From Nostoc sp. TH1S01 (GTDB lineage Bacteria; Cyanobacteriota; Cyanobacteriia; Cyanobacteriales; Nostocaceae): 64,000 nucleotides of DNA. Position numbers and translations under genes: made by a program. Below the pieces are notes generated by a model, which was not told where the DNA came from, searched no databases, and was given only the letters and a program-made list of their open reading frames with translations. Below, piece by piece: positions 1-8,689 of this stretch. Each line of letters opens with the position of its first letter. The first letter of the stretch is position 1. The DNA is taken from NCBI GenBank assembly GCA_018993265.1, contig JAGKSW010000123.1, positions 1 through 64,000 on the forward strand, in the 5' to 3' direction.

Positions 1-47
1 TTTCTGTTGGACAGGAAGCCTATACTGTACCGCAAGGTCAGTGTAGG

Positions 48-110
48 TAGTTCACTTCCATACCCCACAGCTGCTGATAATAAATCTTTTTGGTATGGAA
101 GGGTGAACTA
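48..110. repeat. Imperfect inverted repeat near window start
   Basis: The arm TAGTTCACTTCCATACC (48-64) pairs with 92-110, leaving only a two-base bulge, so this stretch can form a long hairpin. Directly after it, at about 111-123, is the string gctacggtgtaca, which matches the terminal repeat of the 206-215 bp element found elsewhere in this window. Positions 1-183 contain no gene. The hairpin lies beyond the 3' end of the minus-strand gene that stops at 184. It could act as a terminator or be part of a cut-off mobile element. Confidence 0.5.
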
Positions 111-183
111 GCTACGGTGTACACTCTGCGTCACTGTAGTTAGTTCACTTTGGTTTCGTTCCACCCAACCTACATTTATTTTT

Positions 184-2268
184 TCAATTACGAATTGGAA
201 TTACGGCTTCTGGGTTGACTGTGGATGTTTGATTGAGCGATCGCGGTTTACCTATAGTAATTGCATAGCGTAGTGTTAATAATTGTAACCATAATGCCGG
301 GTTCCGAGGTTCTAACCACGGTTGAATCTGTGCCAGGAAGCGTGGGAACCAAGAACTCAACAAAGCACTAACTAAGGCATAACCAGTAAAGTTAAAATAA
401 TTACCTACCCATCTGAATAAATCTCTGGGGCCAGCTAGTTCCCAAATCCATAACAGCAAGGCCGGATTTGTGCGGGCGGCTTTGAGTGCTAGGCGGTTAA
501 AGGTGAACCAATCGCATCTATCTTTGATGAAATTATCTGCAACCTCTGGCGGTTCACTGGCTAATAACCCAAAGAAAGTATTCAGCATCGAGTTAATCCG
601 CTGGGGTGGAATGAATTTTCCAGTCGGTACCATCATCCCTTTAGAAAATAGCCAAGTTATTGAGACATTGCTTTGGTAAGCACGAATTTGGTTTAAGTGA
701 CGAAAACTTAATAAGTCATGCTTAAGGGCGGTATCTAACAGCTTTGTCAAACGTTCTAAGTTCCGCACCAAAGAACCAAAGCCTGTAAACACCAAGGGAG
801 ATTGCAAAGATGCTGCATCACCGATCGCAATTAATCTATCAAAGGCAACTTTGCGATCGCTACTACTCACACTAAAATGCCCTGGGATATATCCAAATGT
901 CGGCTTTTTCCACACCAATTTATCCATATCGCAGCGACGATACTCTGGCAGAATTGTGAAAAAGTCCTCGTACATTTCCAACAGAGAACCGGGATTATCG
1001 GGGTGGACTTCGTGGTAATGAAATAAGTAAATGGTTAGTTCCTCACCTGCGCCAGGAAACAACTCCCAAATCAACTGTCTCCCGCGCGAAATATCGCCGT
1101 GGCTGTAAAGCACATCACCATATTGCGAATCCCAAACTTGTGGTTCAAATCCGCCATCCACCACTGCACCCACAGTTGGACAAACACTATCAAAAGCCCG
1201 GCCACCATTTAATTGCCATGCAATAGGAGAAGCGGTTCCCATTGCATCGACTAACAATCGTCCAGTTGCTTGCTTTTCTGTTTGAGTGGGTAAATGCTTA
1301 ACTGTAACTATAACTTGTGAGTTGTCAATATCCGCACGAAGAAATTCGGTTTCGTCCCAAATTTCACCGCCAGCCGCCCGCAGCTTTTGCCCACACATTT
1401 GCAACCATTTTTCTGAGTCTAGGGCAATATTTAAAACTGTGGGAGTATGGAGAATAGGCGATCGCAATTTTGGCGGATTATTACCATCAAAAAATTTGTT
1501 AAATCCGTCTTTGTATTCCCTGACAATAATGCTTTCTAGCTCGCTGCTTGTCACCAAACCCAGATTTAATAAACTTTGAAGTTCATCACGAGAAATATTC
1601 CATTCCCGGTTCATCTTGCCAAAAGGTAAACGTTCCACCAACAGCACTTTATATCCCAGTTTGGCCATCACAGCCGCATGGACAACCCCTAATGCGCCAC
1701 CGATGTAAATCAGGTCATAATTCCATTGTGAATTTTGGATTTGAGATTTGGGATTGGAAAAAACTACCTGACGTGGCTGTTGAGGATTACGCACACCTTC
1801 GCGCCAGCGTTGTTCCCACCAATAGGCGCGTTTGAGGTCGTATTCGCCATTCGGAATTTTCTGAAAATATTTAACCGTGAGTGGGTAATATGGCGCTAAC
1901 GCTTCAAAAATTGATTGTTGGGATAAATCGATAACTGGTGGCTTGGGGTACTGATGTGGAAAGCGTCGCCTGATTTCTGTCTTAAGACGTAGCAAAATCT
2001 CCTTCTCTTGGGGGAAAAACTGATCTGACCAACGGAAGACCTTTAAATAAGTAGTTCTCTGCACTGACCACACAAAAATTGATAGTTCTGTCGGTAATTT
2101 TTCGGAAATAATCTGGTCAGATGCTGTATAGTCTGTAGGTAATTTCAGGCACAAGCCATCTGGAGTTAGGCATTTTTCGCCAAATCCTGGTTGAAAATCC
2201 ACTTGTAGCCATTGACGTACCGCTGCTGTGTCTGGAATTGGCACTTCTAAATAAAGGACTTCTTTCAT
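184..2268 (-). CDS. cruA: CruA/CruP-family lycopene cyclase-like FAD flavoprotein
   Basis: A 694-residue flavoprotein. After an N-terminal region of about 180 residues comes a Rossmann FAD-binding segment (YDLIYIGGALGVVHAAVMA), followed by a segment typical of the CruA/CruP carotenoid cyclase group (LPFGKMNREWNISRDEL). Family knowledge: CruA converts lycopene to gamma- or beta-carotene in green sulfur bacteria and some cyanobacteria, while CruP is a shorter paralogue. The long N-terminal region favours CruA, but the two were not compared by alignment. A second FAD-type motif (AIGDAASLQSPLVFTGFG) lies in the C-terminal half. The start is the ATG at 2268. The gene stands alone, divergent from the small gene at 2430. 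Confidence 0.62.
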   Translation of the reverse strand: MKEVLYLEVPIPDTAAVRQWLQVDFQPGFGEKCLTPDGLCLKLPTDYTASDQIISEKLPTELSIFVWSVQRTTYLKVFRWSDQFFPQEKEILLRLKTEIRRRFPHQYPKPPVIDLSQQSIFEALAPYYPLTVKYFQKIPNGEYDLKRAYWWEQRWREGVRNPQQPRQVVFSNPKSQIQNSQWNYDLIYIGGALGVVHAAVMAKLGYKVLLVERLPFGKMNREWNISRDELQSLLNLGLVTSSELESIIVREYKDGFNKFFDGNNPPKLRSPILHTPTVLNIALDSEKWLQMCGQKLRAAGGEIWDETEFLRADIDNSQVIVTVKHLPTQTEKQATGRLLVDAMGTASPIAWQLNGGRAFDSVCPTVGAVVDGGFEPQVWDSQYGDVLYSHGDISRGRQLIWELFPGAGEELTIYLFHYHEVHPDNPGSLLEMYEDFFTILPEYRRCDMDKLVWKKPTFGYIPGHFSVSSSDRKVAFDRLIAIGDAASLQSPLVFTGFGSLVRNLERLTKLLDTALKHDLLSFRHLNQIRAYQSNVSITWLFSKGMMVPTGKFIPPQRINSMLNTFFGLLASEPPEVADNFIKDRCDWFTFNRLALKAARTNPALLLWIWELAGPRDLFRWVGNYFNFTGYALVSALLSSWFPRFLAQIQPWLEPRNPALWLQLLTLRYAITIGKPRSLNQTSTVNPEAVIPIRN

Positions 2269-2429
2269 GTGTCTTTGACATCTCCCCTTAAAATACTCAT
2301 TTCGACAGATTTATTAATGGCAAAAATTCCTGTACACTCCGCCCTATTAGTCAAATAAAGATTCTGTAAAGAACTTTTAATAATTTGTCAAATTTTTTTA
2401 TTCATTTTGTAACTTTGTAAACCCACGCC

Positions 2430-2663
2430 ATGAATTATCCCATTCCAGATAGCCCTCAAGATATTCTTGCGTTACAACAAAAGCCCGTTGATGAAGAACT
2501 TGTAGCTTCTGCGATCGCAGGAGTAATTAAAATTGTCCGTTCTCAAGGTAAATCTTTAGAAGACTTAACAGCACAAGTCCTCGAAGATGATCCATTGCTA
2601 GATAGACAGCAACGACGTTGGCTAAGTCAATTACTGGCTCAAGCCTGGGAAAGTTTTACATAA
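2430..2663 (+). CDS. Small conserved hypothetical protein (77 aa)
   Basis: A short acidic protein with no signal peptide or membrane segment. It is rich in Gln, Leu and Asp and looks entirely helical (for example IAGVIKIVRSQGKSLEDLTA). It resembles short proteins of unknown function seen in cyanobacteria, but no domain name can be assigned. The ATG at 2430 follows an AT-rich leader of about 160 bp shared with the divergent cruA-like gene. The reading frame uses typical codons, including a HIP1-type gcgatcgc at 2513-2520. Confidence 0.6.
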   Translation: MNYPIPDSPQDILALQQKPVDEELVASAIAGVIKIVRSQGKSLEDLTAQVLEDDPLLDRQQRRWLSQLLAQAWESFT

Positions 2664-2698
2664 GGGCTAGGGGTTAGAGGCTAGAGGCTAGGGATTAG
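2664..2698. repeat. Short tandem heptamer-like repeat (GAGGCTA type)
   Basis: Immediately after the stop codon the DNA runs through ggggtta, gaggcta, gaggcta and ggga units. This is a typical Nostoc short tandem repeat of about 7 bp. Related tctagcccctagcc strings occur near 12560 and at 3488. No coding potential is seen. Confidence 0.55.
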
Positions 2699-2760
2699 TA
2701 TTTTTACTCGTCACTCAGCACTTTTAACTCCCAAAGCATTTAGAACCTGAAAAGCCAAGA

Positions 2761-3380
2761 TTACGCAACGCTTTGAAAAATTTGTTCGACAGTCAAATTT
2801 AGTTCTGGGAAAGTTTGTGAGACAAGGCGCTCATGATTTCGGAATTGCTGCACTTGGTATTCCCCGTCAACTAACGTGTAAACCGAGATAGTGGGTTGTT
2901 TGGGATTGCCAATAAACCGCCTACCACCTAAAGCTGCATAATCGATAATCCAGTATCCGGGGATGCCTACTGCTTCATAGTCAGCAGCTTTTTTTAAATA
3001 ATCATCTCGCCAGTTAGTACTCACGACCTCAATTACTAAAGGAATTGATTCAGCTTGGCTGACAGTTGATGCTTTTTTCCACAGAGGCTCATTGACTATA
3101 AATTAGGCTGATTTAATATCAGCACATCTGGTGAGTAAGCTGATTCACCTTCTAATGGTTTCACAAACGCTGTTTTGGGAATGATATAAGGAAGTTTTAG
3201 TCGCCTAATTTCGGCAGCTATCTCCAACATCAAAAAACTGATAACTTCTTCATGATCACCTGTTGGTGGTGGCATTTCAACAATTACTCCATCATGTAAT
3301 TCATAGCGTCGCTGTGGATTGTCTGGATACCAAGCGATAAATTCATCAAATGTAACTAGTTTACGTATGGTTTGAGTCAT
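2761..3380 (-). pseudogene. Uma2-family endonuclease (DUF820), broken by a 2-bp frameshift
   Basis: Two adjacent reading frames together make one Uma2/DUF820 protein. The N-terminal part (3380-3096) covers MTQTIRKLVTFDEF to DVLILNQPNL. The C-terminal part continues NEPLWKK...IPLVIEVVSTNWRDDYL and ends at 2761. They are separated by a stop at 3096-3098 and joined by a frame change. Removing one TA from the tata at 3097-3100 would restore the expected NLVNEPLW junction, so a 2-bp insertion is the simplest explanation. The PD-(D/E)XK-like core residues (SPDVLIL, PLVIEV) sit on both sides of the break. Uma2 genes are numerous in cyanobacteria and often decay. A sequencing error cannot be excluded. 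Confidence 0.82.
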
Positions 3381-3464
3381 CTGAGTGTTGAGTGCTGAGT
3401 GCTGAGTGCTGAGTGTTGAGTGCTGAGTGTTGAGTGCTGAGTGCTGAGTGCTGAGTGCTGAGTA
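3381..3464. repeat. Tandem heptamer tract (GAGTGCT)n
   Basis: About twelve copies of a 7-bp unit (gagtgct, with gagtgtt variants) run right up to the start codon of the Uma2 pseudogene on the minus strand. The same unit in reverse (ACTCAGC) occurs at 6170-6242 and 50062-50116 and in short form at several other sites. This is the short tandemly repeated repetitive (STRR) class known from heterocystous cyanobacteria. Confidence 0.9.
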
Positions 3465-3504
3465 AAAATTATTCCCCCAGCCCCCAGCCTCTAGTTCCTA
3501 GTCC

Positions 3505-5187
3505 CTACGCCTTCACTGCTACTTCTGCTTGGGAGTGCAGCAATAAACCATATTCCAAACCCTCAACTACTGCTTGATAGGAAGCTGCCAAGATATTTGC
3601 GGAAACACCGATAGTTGTCCAGCGTTGATGACCGTTTCCTGATTCTACTAAGGCTCTGGTTTTGGCGGCTGTCCCCGCGTGTCCGTCGAGAATCCGCACT
3701 TTGTAATCTGTCAATTCAAAGGCGGCGAGTTGGGGATAAAAATTTAGTAAAGCCTTGCGTAAGGCTGCATCTAAAGCCGCAACAGGGCCGTTACCTTCTG
3801 CTGCTTCTAAGATATTCTGACCGTTGACGGCGACTTTCACGGTGGCTAAAGCACTGCTTGTTTCTTTACCTTCCACTAAGTCACAGTGAACCTGAAAGCC
3901 TTTGACTTCAAAAAATTCTTGACGCGCCCCTAAAGCTTCATACATTAACAGGGCAAAACTCGCTTCGGCTGCTTCAAATTGATAGCCTTGACTTTCCAAT
4001 TGTTTGAGACGTTGGAGAATTTGTTTTGCTTCTGGTGTTTGCTTATCTAATTCAATGCCAAAGGTACGGGCTTTGGCTAAGACGTTACTCAGTCCCGCTT
4101 GTTCGGAAATGACTATCCGCCGACGGTTCCCGACTGTTTCTGGCTGGATGTGTTCGTAAGTCAGGGGGTTACGTTCAACTGCGGAGACATGCACACCGCC
4201 TTTATGGGCAAAAGCCGAACGTCCGACAAAGGGGGCGTGTTCATCAGGCGCAAGATTGACTACTTCACTAACAAAGCGGCTGGCTTCTGTCAGTTGAGTA
4301 AGCTGGTGTTCTGTGATACAGCCATAACCCATTTTTAGCTGTAAGTTAGGAATTAAAGAACAAAGGTTAGCATTGCCGCAGCGTTCACCATATCCATTTA
4401 TTGTTCCTTGTACCATTGTTGCCCCAGCCATCACAGCTGCTAGGGCATTTGCTACGGCCATATCACAATCGTTATGAGTGTGAATACCGATTTGAGGAAT
4501 TGTCCTTTGTCCTACCCTGCGGGAAGCCGCTGGCACGTCTACGTCATTAGTCATTGATTTTTGACAAAGGACAAATGACAAATGACTATTGACAGTTGTC
4601 ACACTTTCGCTGACTTCGTGAGGCAAAGTTCCGCCATTTGTATCACATAAAACTAACCATTCCGCGCCAGCTGCGATCGCTGCTTCTAATGTTTGTAAAG
4701 CATAATCTCGATTATGCTTATAACCATCAAACCAATGTTCGGCATCGTAAATCACGCGTCGCCCATGTGAGCGAAAATACTCAATAGTATCGCGGATCAT
4801 GGACAAATTTTCCTCTAAAGTTGTCTTGAGACCTTCTGTAACGTGTAAATCCCAAGATTTGCCAAAAATTGTCACCCACTTAGAACCAGCAGTTAAAATT
4901 GCTTGCAACATTGGTTCAGCCGCAGCTACGGTATTGGGACGACGCGTAGAACAAAATGCCACAATTTCTGCTTGTTTGAGCGGATCTTCTTGGAGTTGCC
5001 AGAAAAACTGAACATCCTTCGGGTTAGCACCAGGCCAACCACCTTCAATGAAGGGAATACCAAGTTGGTCTAATCTCTTGGCAATGCGTAGCTTGTCTTC
5101 AATAGACACCGATAGCCCTTCGCATTGAGTTCCATCCCGTAGCGTAGTGTCATAAAGCCAAATTTGAGGAGAGGGATTTGTGGTCAT
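3505..5187 (-). CDS. cimA: (R)-citramalate synthase, CimA type
   Basis: A 560-residue member of the isopropylmalate/homocitrate/citramalate synthase family, closest by motif to the long citramalate synthases. These condense pyruvate and acetyl-CoA in a threonine-independent isoleucine route. The TIM barrel begins with the DTTLRDGTQ signature (residues 13-21). The metal-binding HTHND is at 236-240, and the C-terminal LeuA-type regulatory domain follows (about 405-535). Residues about 200-230 (SHLSFVLCQKSMTND then VDVPAASRRVGQRT) do not look like the family. They are encoded by dispersed repeat DNA inserted in frame between CDTNGG and the HTHND strand. The gene appears intact despite this. Confidence 0.85.
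   Translation of the reverse strand: MTTNPSPQIWLYDTTLRDGTQCEGLSVSIEDKLRIAKRLDQLGIPFIEGGWPGANPKDVQFFWQLQEDPLKQAEIVAFCSTRRPNTVAAAEPMLQAILTAGSKWVTIFGKSWDLHVTEGLKTTLEENLSMIRDTIEYFRSHGRRVIYDAEHWFDGYKHNRDYALQTLEAAIAAGAEWLVLCDTNGGTLPHEVSESVTTVNSHLSFVLCQKSMTNDVDVPAASRRVGQRTIPQIGIHTHNDCDMAVANALAAVMAGATMVQGTINGYGERCGNANLCSLIPNLQLKMGYGCITEHQLTQLTEASRFVSEVVNLAPDEHAPFVGRSAFAHKGGVHVSAVERNPLTYEHIQPETVGNRRRIVISEQAGLSNVLAKARTFGIELDKQTPEAKQILQRLKQLESQGYQFEAAEASFALLMYEALGARQEFFEVKGFQVHCDLVEGKETSSALATVKVAVNGQNILEAAEGNGPVAALDAALRKALLNFYPQLAAFELTDYKVRILDGHAGTAAKTRALVESGNGHQRWTTIGVSANILAASYQAVVEGLEYGLLLHSQAEVAVKA
4498..4590. repeat. Dispersed repeat DNA translated in frame inside cimA
   Basis: Two common intergenic repeat types lie side by side: a ccctgcgggaagccgctggc element (about 4515-4535) and ATGACAA-type heptamers (acaaatgacaaatgac, 4571-4586). 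Neither introduces a stop in the cimA frame. They add about 30 residues to a loop just before the HTHND metal site. Confidence 0.7.
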
Positions 5188-5649
5188 AAGACAAGATCAT
5201 GCGAGACAACTGTAGAGGAAATGTGCCAATATACAACAAAAAGCCGATTTGGTAATTTAAATATGCCCAAAGTACTAACTCAAAGTACAAAAAATACGTG
5301 CATAAGGCGCTGCATCCAATATTGGGTTCAGTTAGATTAAGGCTTGTATAGATAAGTTTGGGTTTAAATTACGAAAAATTTTGCTGCAAAATGGTATGGT
5401 AGTGACCTCTAAAATGGCGGTGCTAAAGCAAAAAATAGTCAGTTAGTTGGTAGTGATGGTGTGAGCGTGATCGGTAAAGTGATGTATTGACCGTGAATTA
5501 GCGTCACAAAAGCAGCGATCGCTTCCTTCCCATTCTCCTACAATAGACCTGCGTTTAGTCGCTAATACAGAGGATTTTACGGATTATTGGATCAGGGCTA
5601 TCGAATAGTTTGGAAATCAAAAGGTTAGGTTACAAAGGAGCAAAACAAT
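5188..5649. other. Intergenic region between divergent cimA and the Ser/Thr-rich protein gene
   Basis: No credible gene is seen in these 460 bases. The region must hold the promoters of both divergent genes, but no clear -10/-35 pair could be assigned. It contains one HIP1 octamer (gcgatcgc, 5516-5523). A good ribosome binding site (aaaggag, about 5634-5640) precedes the ATG at 5650. Confidence 0.5.
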
Positions 5650-6120
5650 ATGGGTAGATGGACACCGCTTATTCTCATGGGTGGAGGCTTGGCAATTTTA
5701 TTAGGTACATTGCTAGGCATCAACTTTCCAATGGGTGGAGGACAACAAACTGCTAGTAATAATACTCCCGGCGGCAAAACATCACGCGTTCTTCCAGCTA
5801 ATATTAATGTTAATAGCACTGCCCCCAGCAGAGGTAGCCGTGGCTTAAGCGAAGACAGAGCCAGCACTCCTCAAGAAGATAATGTTCCCACAGAAGCTAG
5901 AGGCAGTAGAAGCGTTAGACAGGAAAATTTAAATACAAATACAACTGAGCGCAGAACCAGCGTTGCTCAAAATAGCACTCCCAGCGAATCATTTTCAACT
6001 CCTGACAATACATCATCAGAGCCAACTACCAGAGAAGTACAATCAACAGAAACACAATCAACTGATACAACCACCAGTGATAACGAGTCTACTAGAGAGC
6101 CAATTCGGGCTTTGTGGTAG
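5650..6120 (+). CDS. Membrane-anchored Ser/Thr/Asn-rich hypothetical protein (156 aa)
   Basis: The protein begins with one hydrophobic segment (residues about 7-28, LILMGGGLAILLGTLLGINF). A long low-complexity tail rich in Ser, Thr, Asn, Gln and Glu follows and ends in REPIRALW. This suggests a single-pass or lipid-proximal anchor with a disordered tail outside or inside the cell. No enzymatic domain is visible. The ATG has a clear upstream aaaggag. The gene stands alone, with a heptamer repeat block just downstream. The function is unknown. Confidence 0.65.
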   Translation: MGRWTPLILMGGGLAILLGTLLGINFPMGGGQQTASNNTPGGKTSRVLPANINVNSTAPSRGSRGLSEDRASTPQEDNVPTEARGSRSVRQENLNTNTTERRTSVAQNSTPSESFSTPDNTSSEPTTREVQSTETQSTDTTTSDNESTREPIRALW

Positions 6121-6169
6121 GGGCAGAAGGCAGGAGGCAGGAGGCAGGGGGCAGGGGGAATAATTTTTT

Positions 6170-6242
6170 ACTCAATACTCAGCACTCAGCACTCAGCACT
6201 CAGCACTCAGCACTCAGCACTCAGCACTCAGTACTCAGCACT
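6170..6242. repeat. Tandem heptamer tract (ACTCAGC)n
   Basis: About ten copies of the 7-bp unit actcagc, with actcaat and actcagt variants. The tract is preceded by the purine-rich ggcaggaggcaggaggcagg repeat. It lies between two plus-strand genes and does not encode anything convincing. Confidence 0.9.
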
Positions 6243-6343
6243 CCTTACTTGGTCAAAACTAGTCATTGGTTACAAGATATTAGTTATAAGTTATGTAGTT
6301 GTGTACTAATGATCAATGGCTAATAACCAATGACTAATGACTA

Positions 6344-8320
6344 ATGACTAGCGATGTTTTAATTATTGGTGGCGGTGTTATTGGCTTGGCGATCGCCGTC
6401 GAACTCAAATTGCGCGGGACAAATGTCACCGTGCTTTGTCGTGATTTCCAAGCTGCTGCTACCCATGCTGCTGCGGGGATGTTAGCACCAGATGCAGAAA
6501 TTATCCAAGATGAGATGATGGGTAAGTTGTGCAGGCGATCGCGTGCCTTATACCCAGAATGGACAAGCAAACTTGAAGATTTAACTGGTATTAACATTGG
6601 TTACTGGGCTTGTGGCATTCTTGCGCCTGTTTATCAACAACCAAAGTTGTCTGCGACTAGTGAATCACCTGCTTATTGGTTAGATCAAACTGCCATTCAT
6701 CAATATCAGCCAGGATTGAGTAATGATGTCGTCGGTGGCTGGTGGTATCCTGAAGATGCTCAAGTTGATAATCGGGCATTAGCCCAAGCACTGAGAACTG
6801 CTGCTCAATCCCTCGGCATTGAAATCAAAGACAACATTACAGTTGAAGGAATCATCCAACAGCAAGGACAAGTCATCGGCGTACAAACCAACCAAGGCTT
6901 AATTCGTGCCGGTCACTATGTTTTAGCGGCTGGTGCTTGGTCTAGTGAATTGTTACCTTTGCCTGTGACTCCCCGCAAAGGGCAAATGTTGAGTATCCGC
7001 TTACCCGACTTTGTGCCGGAATTGCCTTTGCGAAGAGTTTTATTTGGCGAACATATTTACATCGTACCCCGACGCAATCGTTCGATTATTTTGGGTGCGA
7101 CTAACGAAGATGTGGGTTTTGCTCCAAATAATACCCCCGCAGGCATACAATCTTTACTTCAACAAGCGATTCGTCTCTATCCACAATTACAAGATTATTC
7201 CATTCAAGAATTTTGGTGGGGGTTTCGTCCGGCTACCCCAGATGAATTACCCATTCTCGGCACTAGCCACTGTGCAAACTTGACTTTGGCTACAGGTCAT
7301 TATCGTAATGGTATTTTACTAGCGCCTGTGACAGCCGCCTTAATTGCTGATTTCATCTGCGAACAGAAATCAGATCCTTTATTAGCGCCTTTCCATTATT
7401 CTCGGTTTCATACCCAGCCATCTACCGCCCCTATGCTCACTCACTCTGCTAATTTTACCAACGGCGATCGCCACTCCCCCCTCGCAAATCCCAGATTACT
7501 GAGCGCAGTCGAAGTAAACTCCCCGCTTCCCGACTCCCCACTGGTAATTGCAGGTAAAAGCTTCCAATCTCGCTTGATGACGGGAACTGGGAAGTATCGC
7601 AGTATTGCAGAAATGCAGCAAAGTATTGTTGCTAGTGGCTGTGAAATTGTCACCGTCGCAGTGCGGCGAGTCCAAACCAAAACTCCAGGACATGAAGGTT
7701 TAGCAGAAGCACTAGATTGGTCAAAAATTTGGATGTTGCCGAATACGGCTGGTTGTCAAACTGCTGAAGAAGCGATTCGTGTCGCCCGTTTGGGTAGAGA
7801 AATGGCAAAATTGCTGGGGCAGGAAGATAATAATTTTGTGAAATTAGAAGTTATACCCGATGCCAAATATTTACTCCCTGACCCGATTGGGACATTGCAA
7901 GCGGCTGAACAACTTGTAAAAGAAGGGTTTGCGGTATTGCCGTATATTAATGCTGACCCGATGTTAGCCAAACGCTTAGAAGAAGTTGGCTGTGCCACAG
8001 TTATGCCTTTAGCTTCACCCATCGGTTCGGGACAAGGATTAAAAACCACCGCCAATATCCAAATCATTATTGAAAACGCTAAAGTGCCGGTTGTGGTGGA
8101 TGCTGGTATTGGTTCACCTTCCGAAGCATCTCAAGCAATGGAATTAGGGGCAGATGCTTTATTAATTAATAGTGCGATCGCCCTAGCGCAAAATTCCCCA
8201 GCAATGGCTTATGCGATGAATTTGGCAACCGTCGCTGGTCGTTTGGCATACTTAGCTGGCAGAATGCCGATCAAATCTTATGCTAGTGCCAGTTCGCCTG
8301 TGACTGGCACGATTAATTGA
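6344..8320 (+). CDS. thiO/thiG: Bifunctional glycine oxidase ThiO / thiazole synthase ThiG
   Basis: A 658-residue fusion of two consecutive thiamin enzymes. Residues 1 to about 355 are a glycine/D-amino-acid oxidase with the FAD motif [19 protein letters not shown], which would supply dehydroglycine. After a low-complexity linker (about 365-400), residues about 400-650 are ThiG, which forms the thiazole phosphate from DXP, dehydroglycine and ThiS thiocarboxylate. ThiG landmarks are [19 protein letters not shown], the Schiff-base lysine region FVKLEVIPD, and [22 protein letters not shown]. ThiO-ThiG fusions are known in cyanobacteria. The start codon itself lies in an AATGACT heptamer run (6328-6350). 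A hairpin directly follows the stop. Confidence 0.93.
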   Translation: MTSDVLIIGGGVIGLAIAVELKLRGTNVTVLCRDFQAAATHAAAGMLAPDAEIIQDEMMGKLCRRSRALYPEWTSKLEDLTGINIGYWACGILAPVYQQPKLSATSESPAYWLDQTAIHQYQPGLSNDVVGGWWYPEDAQVDNRALAQALRTAAQSLGIEIKDNITVEGIIQQQGQVIGVQTNQGLIRAGHYVLAAGAWSSELLPLPVTPRKGQMLSIRLPDFVPELPLRRVLFGEHIYIVPRRNRSIILGATNEDVGFAPNNTPAGIQSLLQQAIRLYPQLQDYSIQEFWWGFRPATPDELPILGTSHCANLTLATGHYRNGILLAPVTAALIADFICEQKSDPLLAPFHYSRFHTQPSTAPMLTHSANFTNGDRHSPLANPRLLSAVEVNSPLPDSPLVIAGKSFQSRLMTGTGKYRSIAEMQQSIVASGCEIVTVAVRRVQTKTPGHEGLAEALDWSKIWMLPNTAGCQTAEEAIRVARLGREMAKLLGQEDNNFVKLEVIPDAKYLLPDPIGTLQAAEQLVKEGFAVLPYINADPMLAKRLEEVGCATVMPLASPIGSGQGLKTTANIQIIIENAKVPVVVDAGIGSPSEASQAMELGADALLINSAIALAQNSPAMAYAMNLATVAGRLAYLAGRMPIKSYASASSPVTGTIN

Positions 8321-8325
8321 ATCAT

Positions 8326-8354
8326 ATCCCCGACTTTTTAGAGAAGTCGGGGAT
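8326..8354 (+). terminator. CCCCGACTT hairpin after thiOG (likely terminator)
   Basis: The sequence atccccgactt is repeated inverted as aagtcggggat with a short loop, six bases after the thiOG stop. It belongs to the palindrome family also found at 19861, 30881, 34798, 48219 and 53947. There is no long T run, so termination is inferred from position and stem strength. Confidence 0.55.
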
Positions 8355-8689
8355 CTATTTGTTCAAGTACGTTTCCCGTCAAGAGTCAATAGTCCAAAAA
8401 AACTTGGCTATTGACCAATACAGTTCAGATAAGCTTTTTTATCTTTTACTGTTCCCTGTTCCCTATTCCCTTGTCTCCACTGGAAAACTTTCTTCACTGA
8501 ACCTTATTGGGCTATTGACCATTGACCACTAATTGTTAAAACAGATTATTTTTTAATACTTAATTTTAATTTTTTTGAGATTTTATTTATTTACTAGTAA
8601 TAAAAATATAAAAAAGAAACTAACAAAATGGCATTTTATGCTTTATACATTTAGTTGCTAGGTTGCAATTCTAAAATCTAAAATTCAAA
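8355..8689. other. Intergenic region with scattered repeats
   Basis: No gene is supported here. Fragments of dispersed repeats are visible (gttccctgttccctattccc, about 8450-8470; ttgaccattgacca, about 8515). The last 20 bases before the start at 8690 are an aaaatctaaaattcaaa repeat, so the leader of the next gene is itself partly repeat-derived. Confidence 0.45.

Noticed and set aside
3381-3464. Heptamer tract considered as a CRISPR array
   Set aside because: The unit is 7 bp with no unique spacers and no cas genes nearby; it is a simple tandem repeat.
5625-5867. 80-codon open frame on the minus strand
   Set aside because: It lies opposite the start of the 156-residue protein, which has a proper ribosome binding site; the minus frame has none.
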